Shown in pieces: positions 1 to 7,716 of a DNA stretch of 51,187 bases; position 1 is the stretch's first letter; each line of letters opens with the position of its first letter. The notes beneath the pieces are model-generated. The model made no database searches. It was given only the letters and a program-made list of their open reading frames with translations, and was not told where the DNA came from. The stretch is from positions 1 to 51,187 of the forward strand of contig CAJUTL010000022.1 in the NCBI GenBank assembly GCA_910589395.1, written 5' to 3'. The stretch is from an uncultured Oscillospiraceae bacterium (GTDB taxonomy: Bacteria; Bacillota_A; Clostridia; Oscillospirales; Acutalibacteraceae). A program made the translations under genes and the position numbers.

Positions 1-204
1 CGGTGGTCCCAGAAGGTTGCAAAGCAACCTTCTTCCCCTATTCAGGGGAGGCAAGAAGTTTCTGCTGTTCGTTAGCCTTACAAATTCCAATTTAGCGTTC
101 TGTTCCCGGTCGGGTCAGAATTTGTCCTTTTGCACCAAGCAGCTCCACGAGTGCCCGCGGCGGCTCGCCGCCCTTCTCTAACAACTAACGACTAACAACT
201 ACTA
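1..204. repeat. composite intergenic repeat block
   Basis: This stretch holds no gene. Bases 1-92 are a near-identical inverted copy of 9576-9667, including the segment with the CAACCTTCT hairpin arms and the CCCCTATTCAGGGG palindrome. Bases about 93-172 are an inverted relative of units at 36974-37069 and 46763-46850, sharing GCACTCGTG, CTTGGTGCA and the TCTGACC segment. Bases 179-205 are a TAACAACTAA-type run also found at 42825-42860 and 46975-47000. It therefore looks like several mobile or recombining short repeats joined together. Confidence 0.75.
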
Positions 205-858
205 TCACCAAAGCTGTCTCCCCTGGGCGTTACTGCATGCTTCGCAGTGGGGGTACAAAAATCGGTCGGAGCAGCCATAGGAAACAGCTCGGGGCTCCTG
301 GTGGGAAAGCCATATCGACAGGTCACGGGAATTGGTCTGAAAGAGAATGCCGTCAACCTTAAATTCGTAAAGGGTCAGAGGCGGGTCGTTCTGTTGAATG
401 AGAAAGGCCGCGCGGCCCAGCTTTCCGAAAATGGAATTTGCCAGCTTTCCGGGGTTTGCCAGCAGCTCATAGATTACGGTAGGCGGCTGGTGATCGCCAA
501 TCAGGGAATACAGGCCCGTGGGGGTGGGACAGCCATTGTTATTGGCAACGATCTCCGGGATTTTCGCACCGCAGCTGTGGCAGCAAAAAGGAAGCCCCGC
601 CAGGTCATAAATAGGCTTCAAATGCTTTTTGGGGGCGGTTTGGGTCCCCCTGGTATGTACGCCGATCACGACGCGGTCATTTTTTCGGGGATCAATGGGG
701 TACAGATAGCGGTAAAGGGCGTCTGCGCCGGTTTCGGTGCTTTGCGCCTGAGGAACGCTGGGCAGACTTGGCCTGCTCGGAACGGAAAACAGATCCTGCC
801 AGTTGGCATAGGCGGGATCTCTTTCCGGCGGAAATTTGTCAATGGGCGGTAAACGCAT
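205..858 (-). CDS. hypothetical protein, last gene of the DUF2589 operon
   Basis: A 217-residue protein that I do not recognise. It starts at ATG 858 behind an AGGAGAACCCC ribosome binding site. The N-terminal 50 residues are Pro-rich and probably flexible. The middle carries CCHSCG (about residues 92-97) and the C-terminus carries HCEAC (about 204-208), which could together bind a metal; that is an inference. There is no signal peptide or membrane segment, so it is probably cytoplasmic. It lies 55 bp downstream of the DUF2589-type gene and on the same strand, as the last of four small genes, so it probably works with them. Confidence 0.65.
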   Translation of the reverse strand: MRLPPIDKFPPERDPAYANWQDLFSVPSRPSLPSVPQAQSTETGADALYRYLYPIDPRKNDRVVIGVHTRGTQTAPKKHLKPIYDLAGLPFCCHSCGAKIPEIVANNNGCPTPTGLYSLIGDHQPPTVIYELLANPGKLANSIFGKLGRAAFLIQQNDPPLTLYEFKVDGILFQTNSRDLSIWLSHQEPRAVSYGCSDRFLYPHCEACSNAQGRQLW

Positions 859-913
859 GGGGTTCTCCTATCCGGGACAATACCGCTTAGAATCGTGCGG
901 TGCTGTCCTTGTC

Positions 914-1507
914 TCACTGCGTCTTTTCATAGGGCTCTATGCTGGAGGCAAACAGCGAGGTGAGCTTTGCCATGCCCTCTGTGGGCGGCTGCTGCACCGC
1001 TCTGGCGTGAATGGTGTATTTGGCGGTGCTGTCTGTGCTTCTGGTGTGGGAATTGTTGGCCGATACATTTCCGGTAATGGAGGCGCTGCAGCCCCAGAAA
1101 TTGAAGCTTTCCGTGGTGGAGAGGCTGGAGGAGGAATCGTTGGTGTCCACGGCAGCTTCCTTTACCTCCATATTGAAATCCACAGTGGTTTCGTCCATGG
1201 TAAAGGCCGGCATGGGCACCAGGGAGATCAGCGGCACGTTCAGCGTCATGGTTTTGGTGGTTTCCTTGCCGGTGACCTTGTCGATGATCAGCCGGTCAAA
1301 GGTAAAGGAGATCGTGCGGGTACCCTTGCTGGTATCGCTGGGATCTACATACGCCAGCTCCAGCAGTTGGTCGATGTAAACCCGGCACAGGGCAAGCTGC
1401 CCCTTCGCCACCTCTAAAATGGGCTGGCAGACCAGAAGACCCAGGGGCAGACCGGCAAAGGCCTCTGTAACATCATTAGCTGCGGAAGTTGTCATTTGAT
1501 TTTGCAT
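914..1507 (-). CDS. DUF2589-type protein
   Basis: A 197-residue protein matching the pattern of the DUF2589 family as I know it: a short N-terminal helix with LPLGLLVCQPI (about residues 20-30), an Ala/Leu-rich helix, then a beta-rich core containing LNVPLISLVPMPAF and TTVDFNMEVKEA (about 88-115). The C-terminal third is rich in Ser, Thr and Asn. The start at ATG 1507 follows GAAAGGAACG. No function is established for this family to my knowledge. It sits between a diverged relative (1558-2001) and the Cys-containing protein (205-858). The lack of a signal peptide suggests an intracellular, possibly self-assembling protein; the assembly idea is inference. Confidence 0.7.
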   Translation of the reverse strand: MQNQMTTSAANDVTEAFAGLPLGLLVCQPILEVAKGQLALCRVYIDQLLELAYVDPSDTSKGTRTISFTFDRLIIDKVTGKETTKTMTLNVPLISLVPMPAFTMDETTVDFNMEVKEAAVDTNDSSSSLSTTESFNFWGCSASITGNVSANNSHTRSTDSTAKYTIHARAVQQPPTEGMAKLTSLFASSIEPYEKTQ

Positions 1508-1557
1508 ACGGTTTCGTTCCTTTCTTCAGATCGAATTGTAGTTTGCGGGAAAAGAAC

Positions 1558-2001
1558 TCAGGGAAGCGGCCTGAGGGAATGCTCGTTGACCCGGGCCATT
1601 CCCTCCGGGGCGGAGGCGCTTTGAAAAGAGAGGGAGAGCTCGCTGTAGGGAAGCTCCGGCTCTTCTTCGTTTTCTGGAGACTTGATATCCAGCAGCAGAT
1701 CCTTCTTTTCCCCGCTCTGAGAAAACCCGCCCGGCAGAAATTTCAGTTTGACAGTGACGCTGTCCAGCTCCATCACATTGTGGTGATATAGGGCTGTAAC
1801 GGGAACCTCCAAAATTTTGCCGGAGGCCGTTCCCAAAGGAAGCCGAATGCGTCTTTGAATAGGGGTATATACCGGTTGATCCGCACTGTCCTTTTCATAC
1901 CCCTGAAAATACAGCTCCATAGCGGCGTCCTCTATGACTCTTCTGGCTTCCTGAACGGAAACGCCGATCGAAGTGATCAGATCCTGAAACATTACTTCCA
2001 T
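1558..2001 (-). CDS. diverged DUF2589-like paralogue
   Basis: A 147-residue protein without a firm family assignment. Its layout parallels the neighbouring DUF2589-type protein. An N-terminal helical segment (FQDLITSIGVSVQEA) is followed by a hydrophobic strand, ILEVPVTALYHHNVMELD, and a VTVKLKF strand. These align by eye with LNVPLISLVPMPAFTMDE and TVDFNMEV of the neighbour. The C-terminus is acidic and low in complexity. It starts at ATG 2001 and overlaps the end of the upstream 73-residue gene by 10 bp, which suggests translational coupling. The in-frame ATG at 1992 is an alternative start. Confidence 0.65.
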   Translation of the reverse strand: MEVMFQDLITSIGVSVQEARRVIEDAAMELYFQGYEKDSADQPVYTPIQRRIRLPLGTASGKILEVPVTALYHHNVMELDSVTVKLKFLPGGFSQSGEKKDLLLDIKSPENEEEPELPYSELSLSFQSASAPEGMARVNEHSLRPLP

Positions 2002-2213
2002 CTGTGTGTGACCCTTCCTATCGATTGTTTTTCAAGTCCGTATTTTTCCAGCAGGTGCTGAAGATCTGAGCTTACCTCCACAACGCGGAATTGTCCGTTG
2101 GAGGAGCTTTTGATGGCGGCGTACCTGCCGAGCCGGGCAGGCTGTCCGTCCACGGAGATCTCTTTGTTTTCTCCCAGGTCGGAAATGAACAGCTCGCCCT
2201 CTGCCAACGTCAA
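1992..2213 (-). CDS. small hypothetical protein, first gene of the DUF2589 operon
   Basis: A protein of 73 residues if it starts at TTG 2213, with no family recognised. It is acidic at the N-terminus and ends in a basic tail (GRVTHRWK). The N-terminal half looks beta-rich (ELFISDLGENKEISVDGQ) and the C-terminal half helical. The start is uncertain. The GAGGTGA ribosome binding site lies 15 nt before TTG 2213 but only 6 nt before an in-frame ATC at 2222, which would add three residues. An in-frame TGA lies just upstream of that. It leads the four-gene minus-strand operon. Confidence 0.6.
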   Translation of the reverse strand: MTLAEGELFISDLGENKEISVDGQPARLGRYAAIKSSSNGQFRVVEVSSDLQHLLEKYGLEKQSIGRVTHRWK

Positions 2214-2266
2214 CGCTTCGATGGCGGCTCACCTCGCTTTCTGAAAAATCATGCTGTGATAGACAA

Positions 2267-2295
2267 GTTATATGCCGCCCTTCGGTTTCTTAGAA
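2267..2295 (-). promoter_or_regulatory. promoter of the DUF2589 operon
   Basis: On the minus strand a TATAAC -10 box (2267-2272) is separated by 17 bp from a weak TTCTAA -35 box (2290-2295). It lies about 50 bp upstream of the first gene of the operon. Confidence 0.45.
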
Positions 2296-2347
2296 GTGCT
2301 GATCGATCCGGCGTTATGGAAAACGCTTTTTACTTTCATACTGAACC

Positions 2348-2376
2348 TTGAAAGCCGGAAGGGATAATGGTATACT
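2348..2376 (+). promoter_or_regulatory. promoter of the ywlE-rimI-tsaD-ilvBN run
   Basis: TTGAAA (2348-2353), a 17-bp spacer and TATACT (2371-2376) make a good housekeeping sigma promoter 58 bp before ywlE. It is the only clear promoter I see before the whole 7-kb plus-strand run. Confidence 0.7.
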
Positions 2377-2433
2377 GAACATTAGCAGAGGGAAAAGCAA
2401 ATTTAACGGAAATCGGAAAGGGTTCAGCGAACC

Positions 2434-2889
2434 ATGAAAATATTATTTGTCTGTACCGGCAACACTTGCAGAAGCCCCATGGCGGAAGGAGTTTTTCGCC
2501 AGATGATGCGGGAAAAAGGCTTGGAGGAAAAGGTGCTGTGCCAAAGCGCCGGGCTCTCCGCGGTGGAGGGGGCCCCGGCGGCGGAAAACGCCATAGAAGC
2601 CTGCCGGGAGATCGGCGTTTCCATTTCCGGCCACGAGGCACGGCGCATCACCGGGGAAGAAATTCCGGTGTGGGATCTCTTTTTTACCATGTCGAAGACC
2701 CATGGCTACATTTTGGAGCAAGCAGGCGTCCCGGCGCAAAAGATCTATATTCCCAGCTATATTGAAGATCCCTTCGGGCAGGACCTGGAGGCCTACCGGG
2801 TCTGCCGGGACAAGCTGCGGGAAGAATTAAAAATTTTCTTTCAGGAATGCGTGCAAAAGCTGCTTCCCTTTGAACAGGATGCTTCCTGA
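2434..2889 (+). CDS. ywlE: low-molecular-weight phosphatase, probable protein-arginine phosphatase
   Basis: A 151-residue cytoplasmic phosphatase of the low-molecular-weight PTP fold. The N-terminal P-loop CTGNTCRS (Cys7, Arg13, Ser14) holds the nucleophile, and Asp112 in EDPFG is the likely general acid. Thr11 in the loop is the residue known in Bacillus YwlE to favour phospho-arginine over phospho-tyrosine, so arginine phosphatase activity is the better guess. No McsB kinase is visible in the window, so the substrate partner is not shown. It is the first gene of a long operon and is followed 21 bp later by rimI. Confidence 0.85.
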   Translation: MKILFVCTGNTCRSPMAEGVFRQMMREKGLEEKVLCQSAGLSAVEGAPAAENAIEACREIGVSISGHEARRITGEEIPVWDLFFTMSKTHGYILEQAGVPAQKIYIPSYIEDPFGQDLEAYRVCRDKLREELKIFFQECVQKLLPFEQDAS

Positions 2890-2910
2890 ATTTTTGGAAA
2901 GCGGGAGAGT

Positions 2911-3378
2911 ATGGAGATCATTCCCATGACAGCCGAACATACAGCGGCGCTGGCGGAGCTGGAACAGCTCTGCTTTTCCCGCCCGTGGAGCAGGAAAGCG
3001 CTGGTGGAAGAGCTGGAAAACCCGGCGGCCGTCTTTCTAACGGCGGTGGAGGAAAAGGAAGTTCTGGGCTATGCCGGGATGCACTGCGCCTGGGGCGAGT
3101 GCTATCTGGATAATATCGCCGTATTCCCCGAGCACCGGCGGCAGGGCGTGGCCAAAGCGCTGCTGCTTGAGCTGGAGAACAGGGCAAAACGGCGAAACGG
3201 CGAATTCCTTTCCCTGGAGGTGCGCGCCTCAAACCGGGAAGCCATTGCCTTATATCAAGCCATGGGCTTTCAGGAAGCCGGGCGCAGAAAAAATTTCTAT
3301 ACCGCCCCGCAGGAGGACGGATTGATTTTCACGAAATATTTTTCGGAAGAAAACCAGAAGAATCAAGGCTTTGAATAG
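2911..3378 (+). CDS. rimI: ribosomal protein S18 alanine N-acetyltransferase
   Basis: A GNAT acetyltransferase of 155 residues. The acetyl-CoA loop is seen as RRQGVAKAL (residues 76-84), preceded by the strand YLDNIAVFPEHR typical of RimI. Glu103 in LEVRASN and Tyr115 in ALYQAMGF match the usual catalytic region. The known reaction is acetylation of the N-terminal Ala of ribosomal protein S18. Its place directly before tsaD is the common RimI-TsaD arrangement, although the usual tsaB is absent here. The start ATG 2911 follows GCGGGAGAGT. Confidence 0.88.
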   Translation: MEIIPMTAEHTAALAELEQLCFSRPWSRKALVEELENPAAVFLTAVEEKEVLGYAGMHCAWGECYLDNIAVFPEHRRQGVAKALLLELENRAKRRNGEFLSLEVRASNREAIALYQAMGFQEAGRRKNFYTAPQEDGLIFTKYFSEENQKNQGFE

Positions 3379-3577
3379 GAGATCGTATATGCTAATTTTA
3401 GGAATAGAAAGCTCCTGCGACGAGACCGCAAAAAGAAAACGTACCGTTTTCTTTTCAGGAAATTCCCTATGGGAATTTCTCGATTGAAAGTACCGCAGCG
3501 GCTTAGCAAGTACAAATTTTAAGGTGGAGATCGTATATGCTAATTTTAGGAATAGAAAGCTCCTGCGACGAGACCGC
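3378..3577 (+). repeat. 52-bp direct repeat of the tsaD start flanking a 96-bp hairpin insert
   Basis: Bases 3378-3429 and 3526-3577 are identical over 52 bp. They cover the ribosome binding site, the ATG and the first 14 codons of tsaD. The 96 bp between them (3430-3525) contain two perfect hairpins: AGAAAACG/CGTTTTCT, and GAAATTCCC/GGGAATTTC with a TAT loop. The upstream copy runs on into the insert as a 32-residue frame ending at TGA 3485-3487. This looks like a duplication or insertion event at the start of an essential gene; an assembly artefact cannot be excluded. Confidence 0.85.
3389..3487 (+). pseudogene. truncated copy of the tsaD N-terminus
   Basis: This frame uses the duplicated tsaD ribosome binding site and ATG. 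It encodes the first 14 residues of TsaD (MLILGIESSCDETA), then 18 unrelated, basic then aromatic residues from the insert, and stops at TGA 3485. It keeps no TsaD function. It may act as a decoy or upstream ORF for the intact tsaD that starts 148 bp later. Confidence 0.55.
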
Positions 3578-4565
3578 CGCTGCGGTGGTGGAGGACGGCA
3601 GAAAGATTTTGTCTTCTGTGATCGCCTCTCAGGTGGAGGAGCACCGTATCTACGGCGGCGTGGTGCCGGAGATCGCTTCCCGCCGCCACAGCGAGGCCAT
3701 AGTGGGTGTGGTACGGGAGGCCATGGAGCAAAGCGGAAAAACCTGGAAGGAACTGGACGCCATTGCCGTTACCTGTGCGCCGGGACTCATCGGGGCGCTG
3801 TTGGTGGGGGTGAATTTCGCCAAGGGCCTGTCCCTTTCTACTGGGCTCCCCCTGGTGCCCGTACACCATCTGAGAGGGCATATCGCGGCAAACTACCTGA
3901 CTTCTCCGGAGCTTACGCCCCCCTTCCTCTGCCTGGTGGTGTCCGGCGGGCATTCCCATATCATTCAGGTGAAGGACTATACGGAACTTCAGGTGCTGGG
4001 ACGTACCAGAGACGACGCGGCGGGAGAAGCCTTTGACAAGGCCGCCCGGGCCATGGGAATCCCCTATCCCGGCGGCGTGGAGCTGGATAAGATCGCCGAA
4101 GGGGGAAACGACAGAGCCTACCGGCTGCCCCATCCCAGGGTGGAGGGCGCGCCGCTGGATTTCAGCTTTTCCGGGCTGAAAACGGCGGTGATCAATCTGC
4201 TGCACAACGCTTCCCAAAAAGGGGAAGAGGTAAGCGTTCCCGATTTGTGCGCCTCTTACCGCCGGGCAGTGGTAAATTGCCTCACGGAAAATTTCCAAAA
4301 AGCAGCTGAAATGACCGGGGAAACAAAGCTGGTTATCGCCGGGGGCGTTTCCGCCAACCGTCTGCTGCGCAGGGAGCTTCTCTCCCTTTGTGAAAAAACG
4401 GGGAAAAAGCTCTATATGCCGGAGCTGAGCCTCTGCGGGGACAACGCCGCCATGATCGCTTCCCAGGGGTATTATGAATTTCTTGCGGGAAATACGGCGG
4501 GCATGGATTTAAACGCCGCGGCCCAATGCGATATTGCCGGGTGCTCTCACGGGAGGAAGCTGTGA
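3537..4565 (+). CDS. tsaD: tRNA N6-adenosine threonylcarbamoyltransferase
   Basis: A full-length TsaD of 342 residues, the Kae1/YgjD ASKHA-fold enzyme that transfers the threonylcarbamoyl group to A37 of ANN-decoding tRNAs. The family's opening ILGIESSCDETAAA is present. His111 and His115 in HHLRGH and Asp302 in CGDNAA form the metal site, and the nucleotide loop SGGHSH lies near residue 136. It normally works with TsaB and TsaE, which are not in this window. Its 5' end is preceded by a second copy of its own start (3378-3429). It overlaps the next gene by one base (TGATG). Confidence 0.93.
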   Translation: MLILGIESSCDETAAAVVEDGRKILSSVIASQVEEHRIYGGVVPEIASRRHSEAIVGVVREAMEQSGKTWKELDAIAVTCAPGLIGALLVGVNFAKGLSLSTGLPLVPVHHLRGHIAANYLTSPELTPPFLCLVVSGGHSHIIQVKDYTELQVLGRTRDDAAGEAFDKAARAMGIPYPGGVELDKIAEGGNDRAYRLPHPRVEGAPLDFSFSGLKTAVINLLHNASQKGEEVSVPDLCASYRRAVVNCLTENFQKAAEMTGETKLVIAGGVSANRLLRRELLSLCEKTGKKLYMPELSLCGDNAAMIASQGYYEFLAGNTAGMDLNAAAQCDIAGCSHGRKL

Positions 4566-5071
4566 TGTACGGAAACATTGTGCCCATGACGGCGGCTTAT
4601 GCCGGGGAAATGGCCTTCTGGCGCTATGAAGGCGAATGTTCGTTTTATAACAGGAACGGGCGGACGGACTACCCGGAGGGAGAGGCCTTCGCTTGCCTGG
4701 ACCGGGAGGGGAAGCTGATAGGGCACTTCCATTTTGGGGCGGATGCCAGAATTCCCACGGTGGAAGCAAATGTCTATGAGGGAGATCATCTGGATCTCGG
4801 CCTGGGCCTGCGCCCGGAACTTTGCGGGAAAGGGCTGGGGGAGGAATTTGTACGCCTGGGAATGGAATTCGGCAGGAAGCAGTTTTCCGCCCGGAGCTTT
4901 CGGCTGTCGGTAGCCTGCTTTAACAAGAGGGCCGTCAAGGTCTATGAGCGCTGCGGCTTTCGTGTGGAGCGTGAAGTGACCAATTCCTATTTCAAAAATA
5001 AATTTTACGTTATGACAACGGGAAACAGCCCTGAATTTCATGGAGGCACAGAGCGGAGGGATCTCATTTGA
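4565..5071 (+). CDS. GNAT family N-acetyltransferase
   Basis: A 168-residue RimJ/RimL-like acetyltransferase of unknown substrate. The start ATG 4565 is chosen because GGGAGGAAG precedes it and it overlaps the tsaD stop by one base; an upstream in-frame ATG at 4526 has no ribosome binding site. The acetyl-CoA loop is seen as LCGKGLGEEFV (about residues 81-91), and the C-terminal VACFNKRAVKVYERCGF is the usual GNAT motif. It overlaps ilvB by four bases, so it is co-translated inside the tsaD-ilvBN run. Confidence 0.8.
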   Translation: MYGNIVPMTAAYAGEMAFWRYEGECSFYNRNGRTDYPEGEAFACLDREGKLIGHFHFGADARIPTVEANVYEGDHLDLGLGLRPELCGKGLGEEFVRLGMEFGRKQFSARSFRLSVACFNKRAVKVYERCGFRVEREVTNSYFKNKFYVMTTGNSPEFHGGTERRDLI

Positions 5072-6720
5072 TAAGCGGAGCGGAAGTAATGGTAAAATGC
5101 CTGGAAGCTGAGGGAGTGGAAATCGCCTTCGGCTATCCCGGCGCGGCGATCTGCCCTTTTTACGACGCCTTGTACGGCTCTTCGATCCGCCATGTGCTGG
5201 TGCGTTCCGAGCAGAACGCCGCCCACATGGCCTCGGGCTATGCCAGGGCGGCGGGAAAGCCCGGCGTGTGTATCGCTACCTCCGGCCCCGGCGCCACCAA
5301 TCTGATCACGGGGATCGCCACGGCGTTTATGGATTCCGTTCCCATCATCGCCATTACCGGCCAGGTGAATTTAGAGCTGCTGGGGCGGGACGTGTTTCAG
5401 GAGGCGGATATCACCGGGGCCTGCGAGTCCTTTACAAAGCACAGCTATCTGGTGACTTCCGCCGAAGAGCTGCCTCGGGTATTTCGGGAGGCCTTTCACA
5501 TTGCCGCCACCGGGCGGCCGGGCCCGGTGCTCATCGATGTGCCTCAGGACGTGCAGGAGCAGCTGATTCCCCGGTTTCAGTATCCTGAAAAAGCGGATAT
5601 CATCGGCTATAAACCCAATTTGGCAGGGCACCCCATGCAGATCAAGAAGGCGGTGAAGGCCATCGGCGAGGCAAAGCGCCCGGTGATCTGCTGCGGCGGC
5701 GGCGTGGTGCTGGCCGGGGCCCGGGAGGAGATGAACGCCTTTGCCGGAAAAACCGGGATCCCGGTGGTCTCCACCATGATGGGCCTGGGGGCTATGTCCA
5801 ACGCCGGCAGCGGCTGGGGCCTGTTGCCGCAGCAGGAGGAGCCCGCCTATTTGGGCATGATCGGAAAATTTGGCAGAAGCTTTGCCAACCGTGCCATCGG
5901 CGAAGCGGATCTGATCCTGCTCTGCGGCGCCCGGGTGGGGGACAGGGCCATTGCCCTGCCCAATCAGATCGCGGAGCAGGCGAAAATCATTCATATCGAT
6001 GTGGACCCGGCGGAGATCGGGAAAAACATGCGGGTGGATATTCCCATCGTCGGCGATATCCGCCAGGTGCTGACTGCGTTGACAGAGCAGATAAAACCCG
6101 GCGATTTTCGGGAGTGGCGGCGGCAGGTGCTGCAATATAAGAACCAGTTCGTCCCAAGAGGGGAGGACCGGGAGGACGCGGTGGAGCCCCGTTCCTTTCT
6201 GCGCGCCCTTTCCGGCCTGATGGACGAGGACGCTATTTTGGCCGCCGACCCCGGCCAGTGCCAGATCTGGGCGGCCATCAATTTCACCCAGCGGTCAGGG
6301 CGCTTCCTTACTAGCGGCGGCCTGGGGACCATGGGCTATGCCCTTCCCGCCGCCTTGGGGGCGAAGCTGGCGAAGCCCCGGCGGCAGGTGGTGGCCGTCT
6401 GCGGGGACGGGGCCTTTCAAATGAGCCTGAACGAGCTTGCGGTGGTGTGCGCCTGCCACGCGCAGCTGAAGATCATTGTGATGGATAACCGCCGGCTGGG
6501 TATGGTACGGGAATATCAGAATCTTCGGTATGGCGGGCGGCATATCGCCACCCACATGGACGGAAACCCGGATTTTGTGGCGCTTTGCAGGGCCTATGGG
6601 ATCCCGGCGGCCCTGGCGGAGAACAACGCTCAGGCGGAGGAGCTGGCCAGGGAAATGCTGGCCAGCCCCACGCCCTATGTGCTGGTCTGCCGGGTAGACC
6701 CGGAAACGCCCAGCGTTTGA
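5068..6720 (+). CDS. ilvB: acetolactate synthase, catalytic subunit
   Basis: A 550-residue thiamine diphosphate enzyme that condenses two pyruvates, or pyruvate with 2-oxobutyrate, as the first common step of branched-chain amino acid synthesis. The N-terminal domain has the catalytic Glu48 in SEQNAAHMA and the SGPGATNL loop. The central domain has Rossmann-like nucleotide features. The C-terminal domain has the ThDP motif, beginning GDGAFQM and ending MDNRRLGM (about residues 446-474). The TTG start at 5068 overlaps the upstream stop (TTGA). The regulatory subunit follows 44 bp later. No leader, attenuator or T-box is visible ahead of it. Confidence 0.92.
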   Translation: MISGAEVMVKCLEAEGVEIAFGYPGAAICPFYDALYGSSIRHVLVRSEQNAAHMASGYARAAGKPGVCIATSGPGATNLITGIATAFMDSVPIIAITGQVNLELLGRDVFQEADITGACESFTKHSYLVTSAEELPRVFREAFHIAATGRPGPVLIDVPQDVQEQLIPRFQYPEKADIIGYKPNLAGHPMQIKKAVKAIGEAKRPVICCGGGVVLAGAREEMNAFAGKTGIPVVSTMMGLGAMSNAGSGWGLLPQQEEPAYLGMIGKFGRSFANRAIGEADLILLCGARVGDRAIALPNQIAEQAKIIHIDVDPAEIGKNMRVDIPIVGDIRQVLTALTEQIKPGDFREWRRQVLQYKNQFVPRGEDREDAVEPRSFLRALSGLMDEDAILAADPGQCQIWAAINFTQRSGRFLTSGGLGTMGYALPAALGAKLAKPRRQVVAVCGDGAFQMSLNELAVVCACHAQLKIIVMDNRRLGMVREYQNLRYGGRHIATHMDGNPDFVALCRAYGIPAALAENNAQAEELAREMLASPTPYVLVCRVDPETPSV

Positions 6721-6764
6721 AAAACGGCTTTCAGCGCAGTCTGCGAAAAATGGAGTGATGGGTT

Positions 6765-7235
6765 ATGAAATACACGCTTTCCGTACTGGTGGAAAACAGG
6801 CCCGGCGTGCTGTCTAAGGTGGTGTCGCTGTTTTCCCGGCGGGGCTATAATATCGACAGCCTGGCGGTGGGTGCCACGGAGAATCCCGGCGTTTCCCGCA
6901 TGACCATTGTGGGCCAGGGAGACGATTACATTCTGGAACAGGTGGAAAAGCAGCTCAATAAGATCATTCCCGTGATCAAGGTGCGCTCTCTGGGCACGGA
7001 CGCGGTGAGGGCAGAGCTGATGCTGGTGCGCATCGGCTGCGATACCCAGAGCTTCGGGGAGATCAATCAGATCGCCGCCCTGATGAAGGCCGAGGTGGCA
7101 AGCGTCAGCAAAGGCTCCGTGACCCTGAAATTCGCCGGGGATCCCGAAAAGTGCGATACCCTGTTTGACCTGGTGCGGCCCTTCGGCGTAAAGGAGGTCA
7201 CCCGCACCGGCGTAATTGCCCTGGAGCAGGGATAA
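6765..7235 (+). CDS. ilvN: acetolactate synthase, regulatory subunit
   Basis: A small subunit of 156 residues. The N-terminal ACT domain (about residues 3-75) shows VENRPGVLSKVVSLFSRRGY, which is the valine-binding region of the family. The C-terminal ALS_ss_C domain follows (about 82-155). It binds the catalytic subunit encoded just upstream, raises its activity and confers feedback inhibition by valine. The length is usual. The ATG 6765 follows a GGAGTGATGGGTT ribosome binding site. Confidence 0.92.
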   Translation: MKYTLSVLVENRPGVLSKVVSLFSRRGYNIDSLAVGATENPGVSRMTIVGQGDDYILEQVEKQLNKIIPVIKVRSLGTDAVRAELMLVRIGCDTQSFGEINQIAALMKAEVASVSKGSVTLKFAGDPEKCDTLFDLVRPFGVKEVTRTGVIALEQG

Positions 7236-7264
7236 GTCTGCTTTTTCCCTAAGGGGGGATCGTT

Positions 7265-7669
7265 GTGAAATGGCTCAAAAGGGCAGGTCTGGCAGTATTA
7301 CTGCTGCCCGCTGTTCTGATCGCGGCATTTGTGGGGTATGAGGCTTTGGGAATGTGCGTCAACCACGCCGCCGCCCGGTGTCAGACGGAACAGCTGCAAA
7401 GCCGGCTGCGGCAGGAGCTTTCCGACGCTGTTGTGAAGGAAGCGTATTCGGAAACGGGAAATACCACCGGTACGGGAAATCATGTGGATTGCCTCTCCAC
7501 CGTGATTTTTTCCACGTCCGTACCGGAGGAGGAACTCAAAAGCAAGCTGTCCCAATACTATGATTTCAGTGATGAGCAGTATTGCTGTCTTCAAAAAACC
7601 GCCGAGGGAGAGTATCTGTTTTATCTCAATACCTCCGCGCCTTTCGCCGATAACCTGGAGGGGCATTGA
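7265..7669 (+). CDS. hypothetical single-pass membrane protein
   Basis: A 134-residue protein of unknown function. The GTG start at 7265 follows AAGGGGGGATC. Residues 1-6 are basic and residues 7-29 form one hydrophobic membrane segment, which may be an uncleaved signal anchor. The rest is a soluble outer part with a helical region (QTEQLQSRLRQELSDAVVKEAY) and several Cys residues. It lies 29 bp after ilvN and 47 bp before the YhhN-like gene, so it is probably part of the same transcript. Confidence 0.6.
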   Translation: MKWLKRAGLAVLLLPAVLIAAFVGYEALGMCVNHAAARCQTEQLQSRLRQELSDAVVKEAYSETGNTTGTGNHVDCLSTVIFSTSVPEEELKSKLSQYYDFSDEQYCCLQKTAEGEYLFYLNTSAPFADNLEGH

Positions 7670-7716
7670 AAAGCGGAAAATCATAAAAACACAGCTGTAA
7701 AAAGGAGGAGCCTGCA

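Noticed and set aside
4526..4565. An earlier start for the GNAT gene inside tsaD
   Set aside because: The upstream ATG has no ribosome binding site, while ATG 4565 has GGGAGGAAG and a one-base overlap with the tsaD stop.
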